A DNA stretch of 64,000 bases from Maribacter sp. HTCC2170 (GCF_000153165.2 NC_014472.1:3344001-3408000), one strand, 5' to 3'; shown: positions 33,871 through 43,357, counted from the first letter of the stretch. Translations and numbers: made by a program. The notes: generated by a model not told the origin, from the sequence alone.

Positions 33871-34992
33871 TTATTCTTCTATTTTATTGTAGTCCTTGTA
33901 AATGGCCTTTTCAAAGGCCTCCCAATGTTCAGCTTTCATTCGTCCTGGGGTAAACAAACAAATACCAGCAGCACCGTTTTCCATAGATGTTCTTATAGCC
34001 GTTTCAATTTCTGAAGGTAAAAGACCATGATTTTCAGGATCGTTTTCATTCGTTTTGTTCTCGGGATTAGGACAAATGAACAATCCGCTATAAATTGGTT
34101 TTAAGCCCTTTACCGCTGCAACTTCTTCCTTGGTAACCTCACCCACCCATTCTGGTCCTTTCAGGTAGAAGTCGTTATAATTCATAGGATAAATTGCATC
34201 TAAATCCCATTTATTCCATTCTTGTCTTACCAACTTCTTCGCAATCGATGGGCCTGGAAAAACAGCTGCATTCAAAACCTTACCTTTTTCATGAACAACT
34301 TTTGATAATCTATTCACCATCTTGGTAATCAAATCATATCTAAATTGTTTCCACTCCTGTATTTGAGAAGGGTCTTCTACCTCATTAATATCAATACCTG
34401 TCAGCTCTTTAAAATCAGAGGTGCATTTTTCACAATAACAATAATCGTATTCAGGAAATTCTTGATCCATGACCAGCCCATATTTGTCCCATAGACCTTC
34501 GGCCAATATCACATCGGGAAAACGAATATAGTCCAGGTGAATACCGTCAACTTCCTCAACTTCGGCAACACTACCATACATATCGGATAAAAATTCATAG
34601 GTGCCTTCTTTATTTGGACATAAAAATTTATAGTAATTCACATATGCCGGTTTTTCAAAGGCCGACTCCCCGTTTCGATTATGTGCGTAAAGGTCTTTAG
34701 CTATTTTCGGGTTTTCACCTTGAACCATGGTTGGTATCCAAGTATGAAATTCCATCCCGGCTTCTTTAACCAAGGCCCCTACCCTTTTGTAGGTTGCTGG
34801 GTTTTGTCCACCATTGTACATTAAACCGTCTATGCCCTTTGCTTTTAAATCATCAAAATTAGCCTTCAACACAGAGTCCGTTGCCTCTCCAGGGCCTCCC
34901 ATCCATGCATATACAGGAATTTTAACTTTTTCTGCTTCAGTACATGAAACCATAGTAAGCAAAAGTGAACAAATCAAAAACAGCCTTTTCAT
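33871..34992 (-). CDS. GH10-like (GHL10-type) putative glycosidase lipoprotein
   Basis: The 373-residue protein carries a lipoprotein signal (Cys17 in TMVSCTEA) and a TIM-barrel-like body: IPVYAWMGGPGE, LKAKGIDGLMYNGG, GMEFHTWIPTM, DGIHLDYIRFPD and LDAIYPMNYNDFY. The IHLDYIRFP and YPM(N/D)Y motifs are typical of the GHL10/DUF187-like glycosidase group. A CYCEKC cluster near residue 190 may bind metal. No catalytic assignment can be made with confidence. It faces away from the acyl-CoA ligase gene; the 269-base gap between them shows only weak promoter-like sequences. Confidence 0.72.
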   Translation of the reverse strand: MKRLFLICSLLLTMVSCTEAEKVKIPVYAWMGGPGEATDSVLKANFDDLKAKGIDGLMYNGGQNPATYKRVGALVKEAGMEFHTWIPTMVQGENPKIAKDLYAHNRNGESAFEKPAYVNYYKFLCPNKEGTYEFLSDMYGSVAEVEEVDGIHLDYIRFPDVILAEGLWDKYGLVMDQEFPEYDYCYCEKCTSDFKELTGIDINEVEDPSQIQEWKQFRYDLITKMVNRLSKVVHEKGKVLNAAVFPGPSIAKKLVRQEWNKWDLDAIYPMNYNDFYLKGPEWVGEVTKEEVAAVKGLKPIYSGLFICPNPENKTNENDPENHGLLPSEIETAIRTSMENGAAGICLFTPGRMKAEHWEAFEKAIYKDYNKIEE

Positions 34993-35261
34993 TTACATTA
35001 TCTTAATTGGAGATTGAACTTACTAAATAAAATGTTTTGCAATTCAATTCTTAGCTTAACAACAAGACTACGAACATAAACAACATTGTAAAGACGAAAT
35101 GCAAATGAAAATATTCATTTCACAAGAAGTTTCAGACAAGGCATTTTATTGGTCATGATCCATTTATAAACTATTCTCATAAAATATGCTTCAAATCGAC
35201 AATCTCATTTTAGAATCCCATCTGCTTTTCCTATTTTGCAATAACCTATCAGAAACTTAGT

Positions 35262-37034
35262 ATGCAAAAAATTACCAGACTCTTTGACTTTCCTAATTAC
35301 CAATTAGAAAAATACAACCTCGACAAGTCTCTTATCTCAAAATATAATGGTGAGTGGGTAGCCACTTCCACAAAAGAATATATAGACAAAGCCAATGCAA
35401 TTAGTAGAGGGCTATTGCGAATGGGAGTTGAGAAGAATGACAAGATTGCTGTTATATCAATGACCAACAGGACAGAATGGAATATTGTTGACATAGGTGT
35501 TTTACAACTGGGTGCGCAGAATGTACCTATATACCCGACCATATCGCAATCGGACTATGAATATATCTTGAATCATAGTGGAGCCAAATATTGTTTTGTT
35601 TCATGCGTTGAAGTATTAGCGAAAATCAATGCTATCAAAAAAAATGTTCCTACTTTAAAAGAGGTTTTTTCTTTTGATACTATTGATGGGTGCCAGAACT
35701 GGAATGAAGTCTTGAAAACAGGGGAAGATTCTTCCAATCAAAACTTAGTTGAAGAGAGTAAAAACAACGTATTGCCAGTTGATTTGGCCACTTTGATATA
35801 CACGTCGGGCACTACCGGAAGACCAAAAGGTGTAATGTTGTCCCATAATAATCTTGTGACCAACGTAATTGATAGTGAAAAGCATGTTCCACTAAGAAAT
35901 GGTAATTCAAAGGCTTTAAGTTTTTTACCTGTATGCCACGTTTTTGAACGAATGATATTGTACTTATATCAATATTGTGGTGTTGAAATCTACTTTGCTG
36001 AATCATTGGAAAAAATGACTGAAAATCTTAAAGAAGTTAGGCCAAACGTGATGACAGCCGTACCGCGCTTATATGAAAAGGTTTATGATAAGATTGTTAC
36101 TAAAGGAAGTGATTTAACAGGTTTGAAAAAAGCTATATTCTTTTGGGCCGTTGATGTTGGATTAAAATATGAACCTTATGGTGCCAACGGATGGCTGTAT
36201 GAACAAAAATTAAAGCTAGCTAGAAAATTGATTTTCAGTAAGTGGCAAGAAGCACTAGGTGGAAACTTGGAGCTGATGGTCTCTGGGAGTGCAGCCTTAC
36301 AAGCAAGATTAACACGCATTTTTGCAGCTGCAGGCATGCCCATAATGGAAGGTTATGGTTTAACTGAGACTTCACCCGTTGTGTCTGTAAATGATCAAAC
36401 CAATGGAGGCTTTAGAATTGGTACTGTCGGAAGGGTTATCGATAATGTAGAAGTGAAAATAGCGGATGATGGTGAGATATTGGTAAAAGGACCCAATGTG
36501 ATGCAGGGTTATTATAAAGATCCTGAAAAAACCGCTTCCGTAATGACTGGTGATTATTTCCATACCGGCGATATTGGTGAAATAGACAGTGATGGTTTTT
36601 TAAAGATCACGGACCGTAAAAAGGAAATGTTCAAGACCTCGGGAGGTAAATATGTTGCGCCAGCTTTGATTGAAAATCAGTTGAAACAGTCTAGGTTCAT
36701 TGAACAGGTTATGGTTGTCGGTGAAGGTGAGAAAATGCCAGCAGCACTTATTCAGCCCGATTTTGATTTCCTTAAAGAATGGGGAAAAAGACATGACCTC
36801 AATTTCGAAAATATGACTGAGGTTGTTTCACATGAGCAGGTAGTTAATCGCTTTCAAGAAGAAATTGACCTTGCCAATGAATACTTTGCTAAATGGGAAA
36901 AGGTGAAAATGTTTAAGCTTACGCCCAGTGCTTGGACAATTGATGGAGGTCATTTGACCCCTACAATGAAAATGAAGAGAAAAAAAATCAAGGAAATATA
37001 CATGAGCCTATATAATGACATTTATGGTCATTGA
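35262..37034 (+). CDS. Long-chain acyl-CoA ligase (AMP-forming)
   Basis: The enzyme activates fatty acids with ATP and CoA. In the 590-residue protein the AMP-binding P-loop is YTSGTTGRPKGVMLSH (residues 180-195), followed by FLPVCHVFERM, the adenine motif YGLTETSP near 370, the TGDIGEIDSDGFLKITDRKKE hinge and a C-terminal lysine region (PTMKMKRKKIKE). This is the bacterial FadD15/FACS class with the extended lid. It is cytosolic or membrane-associated and supplies substrates to the beta-oxidation genes downstream, which lie in a separate transcription unit. Confidence 0.93.
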   Translation: MQKITRLFDFPNYQLEKYNLDKSLISKYNGEWVATSTKEYIDKANAISRGLLRMGVEKNDKIAVISMTNRTEWNIVDIGVLQLGAQNVPIYPTISQSDYEYILNHSGAKYCFVSCVEVLAKINAIKKNVPTLKEVFSFDTIDGCQNWNEVLKTGEDSSNQNLVEESKNNVLPVDLATLIYTSGTTGRPKGVMLSHNNLVTNVIDSEKHVPLRNGNSKALSFLPVCHVFERMILYLYQYCGVEIYFAESLEKMTENLKEVRPNVMTAVPRLYEKVYDKIVTKGSDLTGLKKAIFFWAVDVGLKYEPYGANGWLYEQKLKLARKLIFSKWQEALGGNLELMVSGSAALQARLTRIFAAAGMPIMEGYGLTETSPVVSVNDQTNGGFRIGTVGRVIDNVEVKIADDGEILVKGPNVMQGYYKDPEKTASVMTGDYFHTGDIGEIDSDGFLKITDRKKEMFKTSGGKYVAPALIENQLKQSRFIEQVMVVGEGEKMPAALIQPDFDFLKEWGKRHDLNFENMTEVVSHEQVVNRFQEEIDLANEYFAKWEKVKMFKLTPSAWTIDGGHLTPTMKMKRKKIKEIYMSLYNDIYGH

Positions 37035-37105
37035 GAGTGCTCTTTAAAAAGTAACAATTAACATATCCCGGTAAATTAGCATTTGAAAATTATACAACTA
37101 ATCAG

Positions 37106-37324
37106 ATAAAAACGTACAGCAGAACCTTACTTGTCATAGGAATTGTTGTATTACTTATCATGTGCGTTGTATTAGGCTATTCCTTATATCCAATAGCAAA
37201 TGGTACAGATTCCATACTTATCTATAGGGTTCCAACACTTCTCGGGCCGCTCTCCATCTTTACCTTATTGTTTTCTACCAAGTTCACCAGCGAAATCAAA
37301 AAAAGGGAGAAAAACAATCTATAA
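37106..37324 (+). CDS. Small two-span membrane protein without a standard start codon
   Basis: An open frame between the acyl-CoA ligase and marR encodes TYSRTLLVIGIVVLLIMCVV, then GYSLYPIANGTDSILIYRVP and LLGPLSIFTLLFSTKFTSEI with a basic tail ending KKREKNNL: two hydrophobic segments split by a polar loop, as in real small membrane proteins. The frame is open from 37055 but the first ATG (37160) falls inside the first span and would leave 54 residues. ATA at 37106 gives a well-formed 72-residue protein starting (M)KTYSRT. This suggests a non-standard start, a start-codon mutation or a sequence error. No family is recognised. Confidence 0.5.
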   Translation: MKTYSRTLLVIGIVVLLIMCVVLGYSLYPIANGTDSILIYRVPTLLGPLSIFTLLFSTKFTSEIKKREKNNL

Positions 37325-37365
37325 GCTTCATACCAAATAAATTATCTACAGTAAAACAATTTATC

Positions 37366-37393
37366 AAATTTATTATGCATGCATAATAAATTT
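37366..37393. promoter_or_regulatory. 28-bp perfect palindrome, probable MarR operator
   Basis: The half-site AAATTTATTATGCA (37366-37379) is followed directly by its exact reverse complement (37380-37393). It ends three bases before the -7 element TATATTTG and covers the -33 position, where a bound dimer would block RNA polymerase. The next gene is a MarR regulator, so autoregulation and control of the downstream beta-oxidation genes is the natural inference. Confidence 0.75.
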
Positions 37394-37396
37394 TTA

Positions 37397-37404
37397 TATA
37401 TTTG
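37397..37404 (+). promoter_or_regulatory. -7 element of the marR/beta-oxidation operon
   Basis: TATATTTG matches the consensus fully. Transcription would begin near 37410, which rules out the TTG at 37402 as the marR start and leaves a leader of about 13 bases. Confidence 0.6.
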
Positions 37405-37422
37405 GTAGCCAATTTGTCCCGC

Positions 37423-37875
37423 ATGAAAGAAATGACCATAGATTATACACTGAGAGCCACTTGGCAATCGGTTGCTAGAATGTACAATGAAGAAGCTAAG
37501 GGATTTGGTTCAACGATGGCTGTTGGCTTTACCTTGTTAAGTATTGACCCTAAAACCGGTACTCCTTCTACAGCTTTAGGACCAAAAATGGGAATGGAAG
37601 CAACCAGTTTATCAAGGATCTTAAAAAGTATGGAGGAAAAAGGGCTGATTGAAAGAAAGCCCAATCCTAAAGATGGAAGAGGAGTCTTGATACACCTCAC
37701 TGAATTTGGTCTAGAGAAAAGAAACGACTCCAAAAATGCCGTTTTCAATTTTAACGATAAGGTCAAAGCAAATGTTACGGAGGAACAATTGAATAACTTT
37801 TTTGAGGTAATGGATACCATTAATAGGTTAATATCTGAAAAAAACATAACAATAAAAGAATCAACAACTAATTAA
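37423..37875 (+). CDS. MarR-family transcriptional regulator of the beta-oxidation operon
   Basis: The 150-residue protein (start ATG 37423, chosen because the promoter overlaps any earlier start) is a winged-helix regulator: helix MYNEEAKGFGSTMAVGFTLLS, recognition region MEATSLSRILKSMEEKGLI and wing ERKPNPKDGRGVLIHLTEFG, as in MarR proteins. Such proteins act as dimers on palindromes and release DNA when a ligand binds; an acyl-CoA or fatty acid is a reasonable guess from context. The gene is 15 bases before the FadN-like gene and is probably co-transcribed with it. Confidence 0.9.
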   Translation: MKEMTIDYTLRATWQSVARMYNEEAKGFGSTMAVGFTLLSIDPKTGTPSTALGPKMGMEATSLSRILKSMEEKGLIERKPNPKDGRGVLIHLTEFGLEKRNDSKNAVFNFNDKVKANVTEEQLNNFFEVMDTINRLISEKNITIKESTTN

Positions 37876-37890
37876 TACAGCTTATAATAA

Positions 37891-40296
37891 ATGAACAAGC
37901 ATATTAAAAAAGCAGCAGTTATTGGCTCGGGTATAATGGGAAGTGGCATAGCCTGTCATTTTGCCAACATCGGTGTCGAAGTACTGTTATTGGATATAGT
38001 TCCACGAGAACTAGACGAAAAAGAAAAGGCCAAAGGCATGACCCTTGAGGACAAGGCAGTACGTAATAGATTGGTGAACAGTTCTTTGGCAGCGGCCTTG
38101 AAATCAAAGCCATCCCCTATTTATCATCAAAAATTTGCCTCAAGAATAACCACAGGTAATCTTGAAGACGATATTTCCAAAGTAGCTAAGGTAGATTGGA
38201 TTATCGAAGTTGTGGTCGAACGATTGGATATTAAGAAAATAGTTTTTGAAAACCTTGAAAAGCATAGAACTCCAGGAACACTGATTACTTCAAATACTTC
38301 AGGTATTCCTATCAAATTTATGTCGGAAGGAAGAAGTGATGATTTCCAAAAGCACTTCTGTGGAACGCATTTCTTTAATCCAGCCCGTTATTTAAAATTG
38401 TTTGAAATCATTCCTGGTCCAAAAACTTCACCTGAAGTATTGGATTTCCTTAATGGATATGGTGAGCAATTTTTAGGAAAAACTTCAGTGGTTGCTAAAG
38501 ACACTCCTGCATTTATTGGCAATAGAATTGGAATCTTCAGTATTCAGAGTCTTTTCCATATGGTGAAAGACATGGGAATGACCGTTGAGGAGGTTGATAA
38601 ACTAAGTGGACCGGTAATTGGGAGACCAAAATCCGCCACATTCAGAACTGTTGATGTTGTTGGTTTGGATACATTGGTGCACGTCGCCAATGGTATTTAT
38701 GAGAATTGTTCCGATGATGAAAAACATGAGCTTTTCAAACTTCCAGATTTCATCAATACAATGATGGAAAACAAATGGTTGGGTAGTAAATCAGGGCAAG
38801 GATTCTACAAAAAAATAAAGAACGATAAAGGAAAAAGTGAAATCCTGACCTTGGATTTGGACACGATGGACTATCGCACCAAAAAAAGAGCCAGTTTTGC
38901 TACACTTGAGCTAACAAAGACCATTGATAAGGTTGTTGATAGATTCAAAGTTCTTGTCTCAGGTAAAGATAAAGCGGGCGAATTCTATAGGAAGAGTTTT
39001 GCAGCCTTATTTGCCTATGTGTCGCATAGAATTCCTGAAATTACCGATGAACTTTATAAGATTGATGACGCTATGAAAGCGGGATTTGGATGGGAACATG
39101 GTCCTTTTCAGATTTGGGATGCCATAGGCCTTGAAAAAGGAATGGAAATCATGAAGGCTGAAGGTCAAGAACCAGCAGCATGGGTTTCTGAAATGGCCGC
39201 CGCCGGAATAAATTCATTTTATTCGGTAAAAGAAGGAGCTACATATTTCTACGATATTCCTAAAAAATCCATGGAGAAAGTTCCTGGTCAAGATTCATTT
39301 ATCATTTTGGACAACATTCGTAAATCCAACGAAGTATTCAAAAATAGTGGTGTCGTTATTGAAGATTTGGGCGATGGTATATTGAATGTAGAATTCCAAT
39401 CCAAAATGAACACGATTGGTGGTGATGTTTTAGCAGGATTGAACAAAGCAGTTGATTTAGCCGAAAAAGACTTTCAAGGACTGGTTGTCGGCAATCAAGC
39501 AGCAAATTTCTCTGTTGGTGCCAACATTGGAATGATTTTCATGATGGCCGTGGAGCAGGAATATGATGAGCTGAATATGGCAATAAAAATGTTCCAGGAC
39601 ACGATGATGCGCATGCGTTATTCTGCGATTCCAACGGTATCGGCTCCTCATGGAATGTGCTTAGGTGGTGGTTGCGAATTGTCCTTACACGCTGATAAGG
39701 TTGTTGCCGCTGCAGAAACTTATATTGGTTTAGTTGAATTTGGTGTAGGTGTTATACCAGGTGGTGGCGGTTCTAAGGAATTTGCCCTGAGAGCTGCTGA
39801 TACGTTTAAGAAGAATGATGTTGAATTGAACGTTTTGCAAGAATATTTCTTGACTATTGGTATGGCAAAAGTTTCGACCTCTGCTTATGAAGCCTATGAT
39901 TTAGGAATTCTTCAAAAAGGCAAGGACATTGTTGTAGTAAATAAGGACCGACAAATAGCCACAGCCAAAGCACATGCCAAATTGATGGCTGAAGCCGGTT
40001 ATACACAACCCGTAAAAAGAAAAGATATCAAGGTACTTGGTAAACAAGCATTGGGTATGTTCTTGGTAGGTACAGATGCTATGGAAGCAAGTCACTATAT
40101 AAGCGAACACGACCATAAAATAGCAAATAAATTAGCCTATGTAATGGCCGGTGGAGATCTTTCCGAACCAACCATGGTAAGCGAACAATACTTATTGGAC
40201 ATTGAACGCGAAGCATTTTTAAGTTTATGTACAGAACGTAAAACTTTAGAGAGAATTCAGCATATGCTTAAAACAGGTAAACCATTAAGAAATTAA
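37891..40296 (+). CDS. fadN: 3-hydroxyacyl-CoA dehydrogenase/enoyl-CoA hydratase (FadN-like)
   Basis: The 801-residue bifunctional enzyme performs hydration and NAD-dependent dehydrogenation in fatty-acid beta-oxidation. The dehydrogenase comes first: nucleotide motif GSGIMGSGIACHFAN (residues about 12-26), then HFFNPARYLKLFEIIPG with the catalytic histidine, and the 3HCDH helical domains. The enoyl-CoA hydratase follows in the C-terminal third (SVGANIGMIF, GMCLGGGCELSLHAD, FGVGVIPGGGGSKE). This order is that of Bacillus FadN, the reverse of E. coli FadB. It is in an operon with marR, the thiolase (3 bases later) and the acyl-CoA dehydrogenase. Confidence 0.94.
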   Translation: MNKHIKKAAVIGSGIMGSGIACHFANIGVEVLLLDIVPRELDEKEKAKGMTLEDKAVRNRLVNSSLAAALKSKPSPIYHQKFASRITTGNLEDDISKVAKVDWIIEVVVERLDIKKIVFENLEKHRTPGTLITSNTSGIPIKFMSEGRSDDFQKHFCGTHFFNPARYLKLFEIIPGPKTSPEVLDFLNGYGEQFLGKTSVVAKDTPAFIGNRIGIFSIQSLFHMVKDMGMTVEEVDKLSGPVIGRPKSATFRTVDVVGLDTLVHVANGIYENCSDDEKHELFKLPDFINTMMENKWLGSKSGQGFYKKIKNDKGKSEILTLDLDTMDYRTKKRASFATLELTKTIDKVVDRFKVLVSGKDKAGEFYRKSFAALFAYVSHRIPEITDELYKIDDAMKAGFGWEHGPFQIWDAIGLEKGMEIMKAEGQEPAAWVSEMAAAGINSFYSVKEGATYFYDIPKKSMEKVPGQDSFIILDNIRKSNEVFKNSGVVIEDLGDGILNVEFQSKMNTIGGDVLAGLNKAVDLAEKDFQGLVVGNQAANFSVGANIGMIFMMAVEQEYDELNMAIKMFQDTMMRMRYSAIPTVSAPHGMCLGGGCELSLHADKVVAAAETYIGLVEFGVGVIPGGGGSKEFALRAADTFKKNDVELNVLQEYFLTIGMAKVSTSAYEAYDLGILQKGKDIVVVNKDRQIATAKAHAKLMAEAGYTQPVKRKDIKVLGKQALGMFLVGTDAMEASHYISEHDHKIANKLAYVMAGGDLSEPTMVSEQYLLDIEREAFLSLCTERKTLERIQHMLKTGKPLRN

Positions 40297-40299
40297 AAG

Positions 40300-41490
40300 A
40301 TGAAAACAGCATATATAGTAAAGGCATATAGGACAGCGGTTGGTAAGGCACCCAAAGGTGTGTTCCGTTTTAAAAGAACCGACGAGTTGGCTGCAGAAAC
40401 CATCGAATACATGATGAAAGAGTTGCCTGATTTTGATAAAAAACGTATTGACGATGTCATCGTAGGTAACGCCATGCCTGAAGGATCACAGGGATTGAAC
40501 ATGGCACGTTTGATTTCTCTAATGGGCTTGGATATTGTTGATGTCCCCGGAGTAACAGTAAATCGATTCTGTTCTTCAGGAATTGAAACCATTGGTATCG
40601 CAACAGCAAAAATACAAGCAGGTATGGCCGATTGTATTATTGCGGGTGGAGCAGAGAGTATGAGTTCAGTACCTATGACCGGTTATAAAACTGAGTTGAA
40701 TTACGATTTAGTTAATTCAGGTCATGAAGATTATTACTGGGGCATGGGAAATACTGCGGAAGCGGTGGCCAATGAATTCAAAGTGTCAAGGGAAGATCAA
40801 GATGAGTTTGCCTACAACTCTCATATGAAAGCATTGAAAGCATTGGCTGAAGATCGTTTTCAAGATCAAATTGTTCCAATTGAAGTTGAGCAAACATACC
40901 TTGATAATAATGGCAAAAAAGCCACAAAAAAGTACACGGTAACTAAAGACGAAGGACCCCGTGCTGGAACCAGTAAAGAGGTACTTGGGAAACTAAGGGC
41001 TGTTTTTGCCGCTGGCGGAAGTGTAACCGCAGGTAATTCATCTCAAATGAGTGATGGCGCTGCTTTTGTTATGGTGATGAGTGAAGAAATGGTAAAAGAA
41101 TTGAATCTTGAACCAATTGCCAGAATGGTCAACTACGCCGCAGCGGGTGTGGAACCTAGAATCATGGGTATAGGACCAGTAAAAGCTATTCCAAAAGCCT
41201 TGAAACAAGCCGGTTTAAAACAAGATGATGTTGAGCTAATAGAATTGAACGAAGCGTTTGCTTCCCAATCACTAGCAGTTATGAGAGAATTAGACCTTAA
41301 CCAAGATATTGTCAATGTCAATGGTGGCGCAATTGCATTAGGTCATCCTTTAGGATGTACAGGGGCTAAATTATCAGTTCAATTATTTGATGAAATGCGT
41401 AAGAGGGATATGCAGGGCAAATACGGAATGGTAACAATGTGTGTAGGTACAGGTCAAGGGGCTGCTGGTATCTACGAGTTTTTGAAATAA
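40300..41490 (+). CDS. fadA: Acetyl-CoA C-acyltransferase (thiolase)
   Basis: The enzyme performs the last step of beta-oxidation, cleaving 3-ketoacyl-CoA with CoA. The 396-residue protein has all thiolase landmarks: the acyl-accepting cysteine in VNRFCSSGIETI (Cys91), NEAFASQS near 319, His349 in ALGHPLGCTGA and the second cysteine in MCVGTGQGAAG (Cys381). It starts three bases after the FadN stop and is 24 bases before the acyl-CoA dehydrogenase, so translation is probably coupled. Confidence 0.96.
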   Translation: MKTAYIVKAYRTAVGKAPKGVFRFKRTDELAAETIEYMMKELPDFDKKRIDDVIVGNAMPEGSQGLNMARLISLMGLDIVDVPGVTVNRFCSSGIETIGIATAKIQAGMADCIIAGGAESMSSVPMTGYKTELNYDLVNSGHEDYYWGMGNTAEAVANEFKVSREDQDEFAYNSHMKALKALAEDRFQDQIVPIEVEQTYLDNNGKKATKKYTVTKDEGPRAGTSKEVLGKLRAVFAAGGSVTAGNSSQMSDGAAFVMVMSEEMVKELNLEPIARMVNYAAAGVEPRIMGIGPVKAIPKALKQAGLKQDDVELIELNEAFASQSLAVMRELDLNQDIVNVNGGAIALGHPLGCTGAKLSVQLFDEMRKRDMQGKYGMVTMCVGTGQGAAGIYEFLK

Positions 41491-41514
41491 GAAAAGTTTA
41501 AAAAATTTAAGACT

Positions 41515-43326
41515 ATGAGTACCGAATCAAAAGAAAAAGACCTTTTAAGAGGTGGGCAATTTCTAGTTAAGGAAACCAAGTGTGAAGATGTATTTACATT
41601 GGAGGATTTGTCAGAAGAGCAACGCATGATGCGTGATAGCACAAAGGAATTTGTAGATCGCGAACTTTGGGCACATTGGGAACGTTTTGAAAAGAAAGAC
41701 TATGCCTATACAGAAGAGTGTATGCGCAAAGCAGGAGAACTCGGTCTTCTTTCCGTTGCTGTACCGGAGGCTTATGGCGGAATGGGTATGGGCTTTGTAT
41801 CCACAATGTTGGTATGTGACTATATTTCTGGTGCCACAGGTTCATTTAGTACTGCCTTTGGTGCTCATACAGGTATTGGCACCATGCCGATTACACTTTA
41901 TGGCACTGAGGAGCAAAAACAAAAATATGTCCCTAGATTGGCTTCTGGTGAATGGTTCGGAGCTTATTGCTTAACAGAACCAGGTGCAGGATCTGATGCA
42001 AATTCAGGAAAAACCAAAGCGGTTCTATCCGAGGATGGCAAACACTACTCAATCACCGGTCAAAAAATGTGGATTTCAAATGCTGGTTTTTGCAATATGT
42101 TCATTGTATTTGCTCGAATTGAAGACGACAAGAACATTACAGGTTTTATTGTAGAGAATGACCCAGAAAATGGAATTACTATGGGTGATGAAGAGAAAAA
42201 ATTAGGTATTCACTCCTCCTCTACCCGCCAAGTTTTCTTTAGCAATACAAAAGTACCCGCTGAAAATATGCTTTCTGAGCGTGGCAACGGATTTAAGATT
42301 GCCATGAACGCCTTGAATATTGGACGAATAAAACTGGCCGCTGCTTGTTTGGAAGCGCAACGAAGAATCATTGGTGAGGCAGTTAATTATGCAAACGAAA
42401 GAATTCAATTCAAAACACCAATAATCAATTTTGGGGCGATAAAAGGCAAAATTGCAGATATGGCTACTGATACCTATGCTGGGGAATCAGCAAGTTATAG
42501 AGCTGCAAAAAATATAGAGGATCGGATTGCACTCCGTGTTGCTGCTGGTAATTCACATCAAGAGGCTGAATTAAAAGGGATTGAAGAATATGCCATTGAA
42601 TGTTCTATTCTAAAAGTTGCGGTTTCAGAAGATGTACAGAGTACCACCGATGAAGGACTACAAATCTTTGGCGGTATGGGCTTTAGTGCCGATGCACCTA
42701 TGGAAAAGGCATGGAGAGATGCAAGGATTGCAAGAATTTATGAAGGCACCAATGAGATCAACCGAATGCTTTCAGTAGGTATGTTGGTTAAAAAAGCAAT
42801 GAAGGGTCATGTTGACCTTTTAGGCCCAGCAACCAAAGTTGGCGAAGAATTAATGGGGATTCCTTCTTTCGATGCTCCAGATTTTTCAGAATTGTTCGCT
42901 GAAGAGAAAGATTTGGTGGCCAGACTAAAAAAAGTGTTCTTAATGGTCGCAGGTAGTGCTGTCCAAAAATTTGGTCCTGCATTGGAAAAACACCAACAAT
43001 TGATGATGTGTGCCGCAGATATCCTAATCGAAATCTATATGGCGGAATCAACCATTCTTAGAACTGAAAAGAATGCCAAACGTTTTGGTGAAGAAGCACA
43101 GATTACTCAGATAGCAATGTCTAAACTTTATTTGTACAATGCTGTTGAAATAGCCATTTCTAAAGGAAAAGAAGCCATAATTTCTTTTGCTGAAGGTGAT
43201 GAGCAACGTATGATGTTAATGGGACTTAAGCGTTTCACAAAATATACCAATAACCCAAATGTAGTTGCTTTACGCACTCAGATTGCTGATAAGATTGCTG
43301 CAGACAACGGTTACACCTTTGACTAA
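41515..43326 (+). CDS. fadE: Acyl-CoA dehydrogenase (FadE/VLCAD-type)
   Basis: The flavoenzyme catalyses the first oxidation step of beta-oxidation. In the 603-residue protein the FAD-contacting region is AYCLTEPGAGSDANSGKTKA, followed by GQKMWISNAGFCN, LGIHSSSTRQVFF and the C-terminal signature GFSADAPMEKAWRDARIARI plus YEGTNEINR. The extra C-terminal domain (about 150 residues) places it with the very-long-chain class, not the 380-residue short-chain enzymes. It closes the operon; a strong terminator follows. The electron acceptor (ETF) genes are not in the window. Confidence 0.94.
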   Translation: MSTESKEKDLLRGGQFLVKETKCEDVFTLEDLSEEQRMMRDSTKEFVDRELWAHWERFEKKDYAYTEECMRKAGELGLLSVAVPEAYGGMGMGFVSTMLVCDYISGATGSFSTAFGAHTGIGTMPITLYGTEEQKQKYVPRLASGEWFGAYCLTEPGAGSDANSGKTKAVLSEDGKHYSITGQKMWISNAGFCNMFIVFARIEDDKNITGFIVENDPENGITMGDEEKKLGIHSSSTRQVFFSNTKVPAENMLSERGNGFKIAMNALNIGRIKLAAACLEAQRRIIGEAVNYANERIQFKTPIINFGAIKGKIADMATDTYAGESASYRAAKNIEDRIALRVAAGNSHQEAELKGIEEYAIECSILKVAVSEDVQSTTDEGLQIFGGMGFSADAPMEKAWRDARIARIYEGTNEINRMLSVGMLVKKAMKGHVDLLGPATKVGEELMGIPSFDAPDFSELFAEEKDLVARLKKVFLMVAGSAVQKFGPALEKHQQLMMCAADILIEIYMAESTILRTEKNAKRFGEEAQITQIAMSKLYLYNAVEIAISKGKEAIISFAEGDEQRMMLMGLKRFTKYTNNPNVVALRTQIADKIAADNGYTFD

Positions 43327-43357
43327 TTCAGATTGAAATTTTTGATTATTCTGAAGT

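Noticed and set aside
34993-35261. Possible microprotein or second copy of the marR palindrome before the acyl-CoA ligase gene
   Set aside because: No good short frame and no match to the AAATTTATTATGCA half-site were seen; only weak -7-like sequences.
37402-37422. TTG start for the MarR regulator
   Set aside because: The TTG lies within the -7 promoter element, so it would not be in the transcript.
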